From Chloranthus sessilifolius (taxonomy: Eukaryota > Streptophyta > Magnoliopsida > Chloranthales > Chloranthaceae): a DNA stretch of 64,000 bases. Location: the NCBI GenBank assembly GCA_021018995.1, contig CM037592.1, positions 74,465,301 to 74,529,300 on the forward strand, written 5' to 3'. The position numbers and the translations under genes were made by a program. Positions 22,187 to 32,538 of the stretch are shown piece by piece. The notes under the pieces were generated by a model. The model made no database searches. It was not told the DNA's origin and saw only the letters and a list, made by a program, of their open reading frames with translations. Every line of letters begins with the position of its first letter. Within the stretch, counting starts at the first letter, position 1.

Positions 22187-24889
22187 ATGGCCATGGGTTC
22201 AAAATTTGTAGATACCCTCACTGCAATGCTGAACCCGTCCATCAGTGGCAGCCCTATAGCCACTAGGAAATTGGTAAGGATTGTAGAGGCCTCCACATTG
22301 GAGACCTCTGAGGCACCCTCACCTGTCATTGAGCCCTCCATTCTAAAAGAAAAGAAGAAATCTACTCCAAAGAAGAGGGCTAGAGTACACCCACCTGCTA
22401 CAAACCCTGAAAAATCAAAGAAGAAGCAGAAAAAGGGAAAAGGTGTGGCCACTGAGATCCCTGAGGTTGAGGAGGAAGCAACTACTGATTGCCCCATGGT
22501 CCCTTCTGACTTTGTACAATCAATCCAGCTGGAGGCTGAAACCATTTTTGATAAAACCTATTTTGAGGAGCGACCTGAGACTTCTGCCTCCATTGAATAT
22601 CTGCAAAGGCATCTCTGCTACCCCTGTTGCGACCCCCAATGCAGCTGGTTTTCCCAAGATTGGTAAGATTATTTTATCAGAATATGAAGTTCAAAACTTG
22701 TGATGATGGAAACCCAGCATTGCTGGTTTTAATTGATGATTTTGCGATGCTATTCAACCAGGCAGACATTGCAAGGATACTAGGGATACCAGCCAGGTAT
22801 AACCCTGAGTGGGGCTTGGGTCCTCCTTTGACTGCCACCATTACTGAGATAGCCAAGGAGTTAACTAGAGGGATTACTGCCTCAGGTGACTCAATCGGAA
22901 AGAGGGATCTACACCCCAACCTTAGGCTAATGGATGCTGTGTTACGAAAAATATATATTGCTCTGGGCATGAGCAGGAGAGGAGGTACCCCATAGCTGAT
23001 GACCTCTTATCATTTCACAGAAACCACTACTTGGATGCAACCAAGTTAGTTTTTGAGGGGATTATATATTTATGCGAGAAGGTGAAAATAATAAAGAAAC
23101 CTCATGCCCTTCCCTACTGCAGATTGATTACTGCATTGTTGAAGTGGGGGAAGTACCCATTTCAAGGGGAGGAAGAGACTGCGGCACTGAACCCCAAACA
23201 GAGTGGGAAGAAACAATGGGGAATAAGTGGCACCATGATGGAAAGGAAGAAGAAGAGGAGGGAGGAGTTACTGAGAGATGTAGCCCCCACCATCTTGATC
23301 GTGCGGCATTCTTCTTTCCTCTCCCTCACTTGTGCCAGCCAGCACCACCCTCACCACCTCTTCCATTACCCCTACCTCCATGCCAGCTACACCTTCCACC
23401 CAGACATCACAGCCCATCACAAGCTCACTACCTTTACCTGACCCTATATCACTAACCACCATAGCCACAACCACTTTACTTGTTTCTGCACCCTTGCCTA
23501 TTTTTCTAGCCCACCCTAGCCCACCTGTCAAGACCCCATACCAGAAGAAAAGGAAAACTTCCAAAACCCCTACTACACCCCAACCCACCTATATAACCCA
23601 AATAATTCCAATCCCTGAAACCACAACCATTCCAGACCCCATACTCACACCCTATGAACCTGAAGCTCATACCTTCGAAGTCCCAAATTATTCCATTGAG
23701 ACTTCCCCACCTTTTGTACCTATCACTAGTGAGCCTGTAGACCAATCCATTCCCTTCTCCCATGATCGTGAGCCATTTTCAAAAAAGGAATTTTCCACTA
23801 TGATGTCTACTATCCTAGGAGACATCAACCTTGAGTATACACCTCTCCCAGACTCACCTCATCCTCCACACTTTATACCCCTCCACATCAGACACCACCA
23901 CAAGCCACTACCTTCACTCATAGACCCACATCTCCCTTCCAACCAGTTTCACCTATCCAACCCACACCCAATATCATACCAGACCTCTTATCCTAAATCC
24001 TACACCTCTTACTCTCCCTATAGTCCCAAATGCTGGTTAACACTCAAAACCAAGCCTCCATTGAGACATACATTCAATCGCTAACCTCCACTCTCCAAAA
24101 CCAGGCCTACCAAGAAACCTGCCTCCAAGCCATCCAATCAACTTTAGCTACCTTACCCCAACCCTTATCCTTAGCAACCACCACACCCCCTCCTACTTAC
24201 ACTGAAGCTTCCACAATAACTGACCCAGATACTCCCCCTATTGTAGCCACCTCCGATGCTGCAACAAATGTGGATGACCTCATACCCACCTCTTCCAAGT
24301 CAATCCAAACAGAGCCAGATCTAGAATCCCAACCTGAACTTCAATCTGAAATTCCCCAAACCACTCCTTTTTCGTTCCTGGCTGGCCCTTCTTCAAGTGA
24401 GGACCAGCCTTTGATTCCTGCCTCTTCTTTTTCAATTCCCCCCTACTCCACCCTCCTTTATGTAATGAAATCCAACCCTTACCTAAAAAAGGTTTCATTC
24501 GAGAGATGACTACTATCAGAACATCCATCAGGATACCCAATGAAGAGAGGATCCATCGCATAAAATTAGATAACAAGATACAGCTCAAGAACATCGCCAA
24601 AGGGTGGAGACAATTGTTGCATTTATATAAAGCCCAAGAGAGTATAGCTGCCCAAGAGAAGCTGAATGCTGAATATGAAAAAATGGCTGCTGGAACTGAA
24701 AAGCTGAGAGTTGATGGATTAGAGAAGAGGTTGACTGCTTCAAAGGAGATCAGGCAGCTCCTTATATCTCGAGCTGAATTGGCAGGATAAAAAGCTGAAA
24801 TCCTGGAACGGCAATTAGCTCTAGCAACTGGGAGAAAACCTCCACCTGCTGTTGGGGAGTCCGAGAAAGGAAAAGGAGCCAAAAATTAA
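22187..24889 (+). pseudogene. Athila-A ORF2 (env-position ORF; basic N-terminus, globular domain, PST-rich middle, coiled coil)
   Basis: The ATG at 22187 opens a frame with a lysine-rich, NLS-like stretch (KEKKKSTPKKRARV, KSKKKQKKGKG). A frameshift near 22625 leads into a globular region (22650-23160) with VFPRLVRLFYQNM, a DDFAML block, RDLHPNLRLMDAVLRKI and LPYCRLITALLKWGKY. It is related to the plant family catalogued as putative plant transposon protein. A Pro/Ser/Thr-rich middle (23330-24450) contains EYTPLPDSPHP and a CLQAIQSTL helix. The C-terminus (24450-24889) is IPPYSTLLYVMKSNPY and a charged coiled coil. All these islands recur in Athila-B ORF2. I see no signal peptide or transmembrane segment, so an envelope role is unsupported. 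At least three frameshifts and one internal TAA break it. Confidence 0.8.
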
Positions 24890-26811
24890 AGATGAACCAA
24901 CAAATATTTAGCCAAGGACTCTGATGATTAAATTGTGCAAATGTATTTAGTTAGGAAGTACTGTGTCATTTCTTGTGTAGTTTACTTCCACATACTTTAG
25001 CTTTTATAATAACATTACTCTTTATTTTGTTTTGTTTAGTTTCCAATCTGTCTTTCTTTATATCTGTGTGTTTGTTTTTATATTGTTTGTTATGTATTTT
25101 TCCCTCTTGAAGTTTCTGTTATGTTAATCTCTAGGTCTTGAGCCTGCTGTACATTCACATCCACCCTTGAATCAGTGAGGACACTGCTCCTCATAGGTTT
25201 GGGGGTGTGGCAAGCTAGGTTTGCCAATAGAATAGTTAACTTTAGTGTAGCAGTGCTGGTTTAAGTGGGATGAATAAAATCAATTCCCACCTAACTTGTT
25301 AGAATGAGAAAAATTGTGAAAAATAAAAAAATTTTGCAGACATTTTGAAACTAAAAATTTTAAAATCTTTGCACCACCATAAAGCTAACATCATAATTTT
25401 TTTCAATTAGTACTTAGTGAACCTAAGAGGAGAGAAAAAGGTGAAAATACACTCCATGGGTTATTTTGAGGACCATACTTAGTGAGATTTGGGCCCATCA
25501 TTTTCTTTTGAAGAGTGTTTTTGGTAATATTTCTGCTCTAAGGACTGATTGAGTCAAGACCTTTTCACTAGAAGTTAGGCCCCTCCAAATCAAAACTAAC
25601 TGACAGCACTCATAACACTAAGAAAATGATCCAAGGCCTTCATTTGGACAGTTTGAGCCTGCAAATCCAACCTTTTAAAACTGCCCTTTTGCATACACTC
25701 GTTGAGCCCTAAAAATTGTAATTTTCTTTGACAAACACTGAAGTACTTGTACCTTAACCTCTTGACCTGATTCAACTGTACCGTCACTCTGAGAATTCAA
25801 AAGGTAAAGGAGGAGTTGAAGTTAGTGAGAGTGGTCCAATATTTGATGAAAGGAGAAGAAAAGCAACATATGAGCAGCAGCGAATCAGTGGTTTTTGTGT
25901 GGCAGTTCATCATAAAAAAAAAAAAAAAAAAAAAAAAAGAGAAGCCTAGAGAAGAACATCATCTGTAAATTGAAAATAAGTGGAGAAGCTGACCACTTTG
26001 ATTCTGAAATATATCAAGTAAGATGAAGTTGTGCTGAAATGAAGGTAGTGAAGTCATCAATCACTCCTTACCTTACTAATTTTTTAGTTTTGAATCTCTT
26101 TTTACCCCTTCATTTTTTATATCCCTCACCCATAAGCCACATTACAACCCATTCAAAAAAGACCTAGTAGATCTAAAGTGAAATGAGCTGTCATGTGGAG
26201 ATGAGGAGTTGTCTAATCTATGGTGAAAAATCATGAGGATGTCAGAAATCAGAAGCTTTGCCTATGCTCATACTTGCGGGTTCATTTGGGGTCTATAACT
26301 GCTCTTGAGCTGATGAGAATGTAAACACCCGTTTGATTTTCATTATTGAGAGATAGCCCTGGTGAGAATTGGGTATGAATTTTAAATTCTTTGGAGTTAT
26401 ATCCAACCTGATTTTTGAATTTAAGGCAAGCTTTGTACAGATTATATGCACATTGTATTCTTGTTGTGAACTATTTGGTGGTGATGCACATGCATGTTGA
26501 TTTTGAGTTTTAAATGGCTGCATTATTGCTGTAATTTCCTCTGATTTCAAAGGATAGGTGTGGACTGAGGCTTTATTCATTAAAATTTATTTTTTCATTG
26601 ATTGCACTATTTTTAACTATTTTAATGGTGAAGTTTGTGGGTACATTCATTGAAAACCCTTAGGAGACTTCACTCCTCCACTAGGGATCACCTAGGGGTT
26701 TAAAAGGCTTGGTACATATGCTAAATGTATCCGTGCTCCCTACGAAAGTGGTATTTAAATTCTTAGAATAGTTATTTTAAGTTTTCCTTTGCTCAAGGAC
26801 TAGCAAAGATT
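24890..26811 (+). other. Conserved 3' non-coding region of Athila-A
   Basis: This 1.9-kb region lies between ORF2 and the 3' polypurine tract. Islands recur in the same order in Athila-B (51374-52586): a polypurine-like AGGTTTGGGGGTGTGG at 25195-25210, a CTAGAAGTTAGGC block, ACTGCCCTT, a TTTTCTTTGA block, a 25-base A tract (25914-25938), AAGCCACATTACAACCC at about 26134, and GAGCTGTCATGTGGA. I see no reading frame common to both copies, so it looks like a conserved RNA or DNA element. Confidence 0.7.
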
Positions 26812-26824
26812 AGGTTTGGGGGTG
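26812..26824 (+). other. Polypurine tract of Athila-A
   Basis: AGGTTTGGGGGTG abuts the 3' LTR start TGTTATTCAC. A near-identical copy lies 1.6 kb upstream at 25195. Confidence 0.8.
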
Positions 26825-27159
26825 TGTTATTCACTAAAAAGTACCACTTTTTACCTCTTAACCTAGCCTTTGATAGACCTTGAAGCATACTAATAATCAT
26901 TTATTAAGTGTGCTTTGTAATTAGAAATAATCTGTGCAGCTTAACACAAAATTCATCTTTATTGGCCCAAAGAAGAGGAAGAAGACATGCAAAAATGATA
27001 GCTGAACCAAGGCCTAATGGAATACCCTGGTAGCGCTCACCATGATGACTCATGTGTTGATCATCATTGACCAAAAGCCTAGCAGATGAATGAAGTTGGC
27101 TGAGAATGGAGAAACTGTAAAAGCAGCAAGTGCAATGCGTCGGAGCATAGAAAGATAGA

Positions 27160-27712
27160 TCTCGCAGAGTTGAGAAGCTCCTTCGCGAAGCTAAGGATGC
27201 AGTGGAATATGCCCTCGCGGAGATAGGACGCGCAGTTAAGAGAGCTATAAAGATAACCCGAAGATCTCGCGGATTAAAATCCTAAGAATTTGTGGTCGCG
27301 AAGCTCTCGCAGAGATCAAGCCTTAAAGCAGTCGTGCAAAGAATATAGCGAGTCCATGTGTGTACTGAACTAAAATTTACCTCACGGAGTTCGTGCGTCA
27401 CCCTAGAAGAGAGAGAGAGATGCCCAGAATTCTCCTCACACAGATCTCGCGCACTCTGAAGTCTTACCAATTACTACGTGAGTTGAGGAGCATAATTGCA
27501 CGAGTACCTAGCGAGAGAGAGCTTCTGAAGCTCTATTGCTCGAGAAGTCTAGGCACTCCAGATCATCTTCGGGATAGCATTACAGGACAAAGGAATTGCG
27601 CGATTAACTGAAGATTCACTGCGCGAGTGAGTACTTCCCACCAACCAAAAGCTACTCCGTGAAGGCCCTGTAACTATGCGAATAAGTGAATACATATGCC
27701 AGCCCCGCGAAG
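27160..27712. repeat. CTCGCGAG-type motif array in Athila-A 3' LTR
   Basis: This is the LTR partner of 16995-17560, with well over ten motif copies in both orientations upstream of the TATA box. Confidence 0.8.
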
Positions 27713-27896
27713 CACGGGCTCCCCACTTCTTAGTTTTAACTCAAGGACCTTTTAGGAATTTCCTAAGGCTAGGGCACACATCTCGAGGTGCAGATTTTGA
27801 GGCACACGTCTTAAGGCATTCAAGGGATGTAATAGTGCCACGTTTGTTAGAAAAATTAGAGTTAATTCCTTCAGAGCCAAGGCCGTATGGACAGAG

Positions 27897-27904
27897 TATA
27901 TAAG
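27897..27904 (+). promoter_or_regulatory. LTR promoter TATA box (Athila-A 3' LTR)
   Basis: TATATAAG downstream of the motif array. The equivalent in Athila-C is TATATAAA at 56291. Confidence 0.65.
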
Positions 27905-29504
27905 CTACACTTAGAATTTAGTTTTATCATCAACCCTTCTTTTCATCCTCTGTTGGCTGAGAGCTCCAGCCGGCTAGAGTTAGGGTTTGATCACCTCTTT
28001 TTTCCCTTTTTCTTCTCTCTTAGCCCAGCACTTGCTGGCTAATCCCCCTGTAAGCAGTTAGGTTTAGTTTATTTCAGTTTGTTATAAGTTTTGTATACAT
28101 TGGGATTGTGGATGAGCAGTTGTGTATAGGCTGCAGCTTGGAGACAATTCATTGTATGTTTTGTGTTTATAAATGGTTTGTTATTTTAATGCCTAATTGA
28201 ATCTAAAGATCTTATGGCTTCTTTAGATGTCTATAGGATCCATGTATTTGGGACTAGCCCATTCAGTTTTTAATAGAACTATTATTTACCATCTAATTTC
28301 CCTTAGTTTGATAGTCCCATGGAAAGCAATGCTGGATTTGTAGTGAGATCTGGGGAGCTCGGAGGCCTGTGGACCATAGTGATTGCAACAGTTTTCATGT
28401 TCTTTCTTAGACCTCTGTGGTATGGACAGACTAATGGGATACCTTGTGACCATTCGAGTGGACAGAATATAGCCTTAAGGTTGTATCCATTCACATGTTT
28501 GAGAAGGATTCTTCTCCCCTGCACATGAGCTTCTAGAGCCTTTTGAGGATGTTTGTACAGGAACTGGCTCCACTCTGTTTTACCTAGCCGACATCAGATG
28601 TTAGATCTAATCTCTCTGTAGTAATTATAGCTTGAGGCTGAGTCATTGCAAGCTGTTTGTAGCAATGACCAGCTGAATCTAAAGCCCTATTCAACCTGTT
28701 GCATGGTCCTTTTTGTGGGCACCAGTGAGCCGTTGGCCCTCGCAAAACACTTAGGATCTTATGGGTTGGAATACCTATGGCTGTTAGCCAGATCTGTGCA
28801 CAGATTTGGGGAGCTTGTAGCACTGGCATTACATAGTGTTGCAATAGTATTCATGGCTTGATCAGGTCCAGTGGATGGGGAAATGATCAGTCCACTCCTC
28901 TGGACTAGTTTGGCAATTTTTGGTTTAACTAATGGGATTTGACAGACTCTATAGGATAGGCTGTGACCGTTTGAGTGGATAGCCTATAGCCTTAAGAGTG
29001 CCCCAAATGGCATGGGTTAAACTAGATATTTCTGCCTAATTAAGACTTTTGATAGCGTCTCAGCAAGGAGCACTGCAAAGACGGACTAAATCTGAGTTAC
29101 ATTACTGCTTTAACTCTGAACTTAACCTGTTTCTCACCAATTTGTATATTTTATTTTGGTACACATCGTCACTACCTTCTTCTTGGCCCCTTTCTTTAGG
29201 ATAGAGATATATTTTATTTCTCTTTTATTAGGATTAATTTAGTGTAATCGTGACACCCGACTCCCTTTCTTTAGGATTGTCAGATCTATAGCCAGATCTG
29301 GAGGCCTACTATTATAGCCCATTTTGGGTTCTAGATCAATTTCTCTGTGGGACAAACTCTTAGTTATCAAAAATTGCTACAATAGGCCCTGTATCTTGCA
29401 AGTCTAGGATTACTTTAGTTGTGCTAAATCTATTCTTTTATTTTACTTTGTTTTTAATTAGTTTCTACCACACAATAACCAAAGCAGACTGGGGTAAGAC
29501 ACCA

Positions 29505-29509
29505 ATCTC
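29505..29509. repeat. Target-site duplication of Athila-A, right copy, ATCTC
   Basis: One mismatch to ATCTT at 16656-16660. Confidence 0.7.
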
Positions 29510-29695
29510 TCCCTCTCGGCTTTCTATAGATTGGACTCAATGACGAAACGAAGTGAAGGCACTTCAACCTCAACTTGTAGCACAATGTCGGTTTCATACA
29601 CAAGGGAGAATGGTGTTGCCTGTAGCGGTACGGATCAATGTTCGGTAGGCCCATAGTGCAAAAGGTAACTTTTCTCTCCAATCTTGATACGTGAC
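29505..29695 (-). pseudogene. Tat-0 integrase piece, upstream of the Athila-A insertion
   Basis: The minus strand reads DWREKLPFALWAYRT and then, after a one-base frameshift, PFSLVYETDIVLQVEVEVPS. This is the segment of Tat-type integrases that directly precedes the QLN-IDEKR block, which is found at 16655 on the other side of Athila-A. The right edge is cut by the Tat-1 LTR start at 29696. The catalytic core (DDE) should lie further right, outside this window. It is dead through truncation and frameshift. Confidence 0.85.
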
Positions 29696-30220
29696 TGTAG
29701 ACATCCCAATTTTGCCCTCTCAGAGTATACAAACCAAATTGGTCAACCTTTGACCTTCCCCATGATCTCCGAAAAAGGACTGACCTTCTCTGAAGACCTT
29801 AGAACCCTAAATATGGGGACTATATGCCATATGCATAGTATATAGTTGAGATATGGGTTGAAATATCAACCTAGAGACTCGGACCCACCAAAATCCAAAA
29901 GTCCCTGAATTGTGCGCAAGATACTATGCGCTTAATTCAATTGCACGCACAACTAATTGCACGTAATTAGTCCCACTTGGACTAGGCACAGACTTCTGTG
30001 CACCGCCTGAAGTTCCTGATTCCATGCATACATTCCTACGCGAAATCGATTTTACATGAGACCACACGTGAAATCAGTCTAGACATGGACTGGGACTTTA
30101 CTTCCCAAGACCGCCCAAACTCCCCGATCTCGTGCATAATTCCCCGCGCATAATTATTTTCCACGCATAGCCATATGCACGGAATTCATTTGTGCACCTC
30201 CCGCCCAATCGATCACTTCC
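29696..30220 (+). repeat. Tat-1: 5' part of a Tat-type LTR, cut by Tat-2
   Basis: It starts TGTAGACATCCC and aligns with the first 500 bases of the Tat-2 and Tat-3 LTRs (GGTCAACCTTTGACC, a GGGGAC block, GCGCATAATT motifs). It ends abruptly where another LTR start appears at 30221. The rest of this element should lie beyond the Tat-2 end, outside the window. GTGAC at 29691-29695 is the expected left target duplication. Confidence 0.75.
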
Positions 30221-30499
30221 TGTAGACACCCCAAATTTGCTCTCTCGGAGTATACAAACTTGTTCGGTCAACCTTTGACCATGCCCATGATTTTCAGAAG
30301 GGGCTTACCTTTTCTAAAAGTGTTAAGACCCTAACACGGGGACCATATTCTGAAATAATAGTATATGGCTGAACGCAGGCTAAAACAATAGCTCTGTGGC
30401 TCAGACCCCACAACCCTAATATGGGGACTGTATATTGAAACAATAGTATATTGTCGAAGCATAGGTTGAAATGATAGCTTTGTGCTTCAGACCCAACTT

Positions 30500-30912
30500 A
30501 ACCCAGGGAGAGTCCCGAGATTGCACGCCCCATAGTTGGTGCGCAATGGTCCCGCATGAACCAGGATTGTTCTTCATACTGGTCGCCTTAGGAGTGGATT
30601 ATGCGCCCTATAAAGTGCACACAATTCAATTGCGCGCCCCACCACTGGCTCGCAATTGGTCCAACAAAGGCCAATCCTTAACCTTCTAGAGGCCGCCTTA
30701 AGACCCGATTGTGCGCCCAAAGCAGCACACGCAATCGATTGCGCGCGCTATACAGTGCGCACAATTAGTTCTAATTAGATTAGAACTCGGACATCCGACT
30801 GAGCCAGTTAGCCGGTCACTCACTGAGTCGGTCACCGACTTAGAGATATTAAACGCCCGGGATAGGGCGTATAATCCGATTATGCGCACCACACAGAGCG
30901 CGTAATTGGATT
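30500..30912. repeat. GCGC hairpin-motif array in Tat-2 LTR
   Basis: Repeated units of the type ATTNTGCGC, about 10 bases, GCGCAYAATT. Each is able to fold back, for example around 30878-30909. They lie upstream of the TATA box. Confidence 0.8.
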
Positions 30913-30962
30913 TGATTGGCTAATTTCACACCTTCTAAAGGGCATTCAATTATTCGAATATC

Positions 30963-30970
30963 TATAAATA
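30963..30970 (+). promoter_or_regulatory. TATA box of Tat-2 LTR
   Basis: TATAAATA within TCTATAAATAGACC, conserved at 37265 in Tat-3. Confidence 0.75.
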
Positions 30971-31059
30971 GACCCCCCTACCCCACACATCACAACACAT
31001 CCATCAATCGAGTTTTCGAGTTCCTCGCTGCCGTGATTAGGGATTTCAGGATTATCTTC

Positions 31060-31560
31060 GGCGCTTAGGTAACTTCTTAGTTCTAGTTCTTAATTTCCTT
31101 TTCTAGTTCTAGGTCCTAGTTCTTAAGTTCTAGTTTTAGTCTTTAATTTCTAGTCTTAGATCTTAGGTTTTGATTTTAGTTCTTGATCTCTGGTTCTTAG
31201 CTTCTAGACCAAGATCTTAGTTTTAGTCCTTAAATTTCATTCTAGTTTTTAGTTTTAAATTCTAATTCTCTTCACAGTTTCTAGTTTTTTTAGTTCTTAA
31301 TCTTTTACTTTTTTAGATCTTTGATTTCAACTCTTAATTTTTAAATTCAAATTCTTAGTTTTCTTTATCTATGGTTCTAGGTCTTAATTTCTAAAGCCAG
31401 TTCTTAATTTCAGTCTTTAAATTTATGGTTATGGATCCTAATCTCTGGAACCAGTTCTTAGTCTTTAATTATTCTAGATTGTAGCCTTTATTTTCTAGGT
31501 TTTAATCTCTTCTAATTCATAATTTTTCTGTTCCAATCATAATCTTCAAAACCTCTTAAT
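31060..31560. repeat. Degenerate TTCTAGTTCTTA repeats in the Tat-2 LTR
   Basis: Short units built from TTCTAG and TTCTTA recur over 500 bases downstream of the TATA box, so they would be in the transcript leader. The Tat-3 counterpart is 37395-37780. Confidence 0.8.
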
Positions 31561-31724
31561 TTCAATCTTCAAAAAAACTCTTAACTTTTCAATTCAAAAT
31601 CAGTTTCTCAATTTATACCACTTTTAAAATGGCCCTTAGCCAACTGATTTGCCCAAGGGAGCTTACGGAGGGTACCCGAGAATGGGGCTGATCCTCCATA
31701 GTATAGTGGGCCAAACCCCTCTTT

Positions 31725-32100
31725 TTTAGACTTCTAGTAGTAGGAAACTTAAAATAATTAGACTTCTAATAGAAGCAGAGAATTTCATATAATTAGACTT
31801 CTAATAGAACTAGGACATTTGAGTTGATTAGACTTCTGATATAAGTAGGATACTTAAGCTAATTAGACTTTTAATAGAATTAGGATATTCAGATTAATTA
31901 GATTCCAAGTAGAATTATGAGACTAATACCAACTAGACTACTAATAAGATTAGGATACTTAAGTTAGTTAGACTCCTAATAGGATTAGTGCTTTTAGATG
32001 AATTAAACTCCTAGTAAGATTAGAAGATTAGATTAATTAGACTCTCGGTAGGATTAGGAAAACTTAAGCAATCAGACTTAGAGCAGGATTAAGAAAGCTA
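31725..32100. repeat. About 40-bp degenerate tandem repeat in the Tat-2 LTR
   Basis: Roughly nine units of the form ATTAGACTTCTAATAGAA, followed by a variable AGGATACTTAAG part. A shorter version is in Tat-3 (37950-38110). Confidence 0.8.
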
Positions 32101-32399
32101 TATAAACTAAACTCTTAGGTGACCCAGTGCTGTTGACGTTGGCAGGCCGACGATTCAATAAAGAAGTCGAACTCACACTCCGAAAGGCATGATCAGTGAC
32201 ATGTTACAGCGTCGATAAATATCTGCCATTGGCGATCACAACGAACTATGTATTTTCCTCTTAGAATTTACCCATTTATTTCTACAATTTAATATTTCTA
32301 ACTTACTATTCATCTCCTTTGCCAAAGTTCACTTGGATCGAATTGGGCCACTTTTTTCGGGGATCGAAAGGAACCCAGAAAAAATGCATACCAACAGAC

Positions 32400-32417
32400 T
32401 GGCGATCGCGATGGGAC
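32400..32417 (+). other. Primer-binding site of Tat-2
   Basis: TGGCGATCGCGATGGGAC lies three bases after the LTR, and the Tat-3 equivalent is at 38480. It starts with TGG as PBS sites do. I do not recognise the tRNA with certainty. Confidence 0.7.
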
Positions 32418-32538
32418 GTCTTGTCACCAAAGTCACCTTTATTTAGTTAAATTTTCTTTTGTTATACATATATAGTTTTCTTTTCCGCTCTACTTCTTTC
32501 CTGCACCCACTCTATTATCGAGCATTTCCTGAAAGTAC

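Larger units (their letters stand above)
16661..29504 (+). mobile_element. Athila-A: Athila-type Ty3-gypsy element with pol deleted and ORF2 kept
   Basis: The order is LTR (16661-19338), PBS, gag remnant, deletion join at about 21146, spacer with internal motif array and TATA box, ORF2 (22187-24889), long 3' region with two polypurine tracts, LTR (26825-29504). Compared with Athila-C, about 4.1 kb holding protease, RT, RNase H and integrase is absent. The two LTRs differ by roughly one base in ten in the first 130 bases, so this is an older insertion. LTR length and sequence place it in the same family as Athila-C. It interrupts Tat-0 integrase. Confidence 0.9.
26825..29504 (+). repeat. 3' LTR of Athila-A (2680 bp)
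   Basis: It is collinear with 16661-19338 and ends GTAAGACACCA. It keeps a good TATA box at 27897-27904 and a motif array at 27160-27712 with better-preserved CpG copies (CTCGCGGAT, GCTCTCGCAGAG, CTCGCGCAC) than the 5' LTR. Confidence 0.93.
12250..29695 (-). mobile_element. Tat-0: Tat/Ogre-type Ty3-gypsy element, minus strand, interrupted by Athila-A
   Basis: Visible parts on the minus strand are a 3' LTR (13788 down to about 12250), a long 3' untranslated region (16380-13789), and an integrase C-terminal part (16655-16381). The preceding integrase piece is at 29695-29505. The two integrase pieces join across the Athila-A insertion at 16661-29504. The LTR start TGTAGACACCC is shared with the plus-strand Tat copies at 29696, 30221 and 36474. 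The rest of the element is cut off at 29695 by Tat-1 and should continue beyond the window. The left end at 12250 (TGCTAAG) is my best guess, because its partner is not visible. Confidence 0.78.
30221..32396 (+). repeat. 5' LTR of Tat-2 (2176 bp)
   Basis: It begins TGTAGACACCCC and ends CATACCAACA, just before the PBS. In order it holds a hairpin-motif array (30500-30912), a TATA box (30963), a TTCTAGTTCTTA-type degenerate repeat (31060-31560), a GCCCAAGGGAGCTTACGGAG block (about 31650), and a roughly 40-bp degenerate tandem repeat (31725-32100). The Tat-3 LTR has the same order with shorter repeats. Confidence 0.88.

Noticed and set aside
23332..24084. Pro/Thr-rich frame as an independent cell-wall-type protein gene
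   Set aside because: It is the linker of Athila-A ORF2. Islands in it match Athila-B ORF2 at the same relative position, and flanking frames complete the protein.
22081..24882. Long minus-strand frames opposite ORF2
   Set aside because: They are shadows of the biased codon composition of ORF2, with no domain and no conservation in Athila-B.
22187..24889. ORF2 as a retroviral envelope gene
   Set aside because: No signal peptide, cleavage site or transmembrane segment is visible in either copy. The lysine-rich and coiled-coil parts argue for an intracellular protein.
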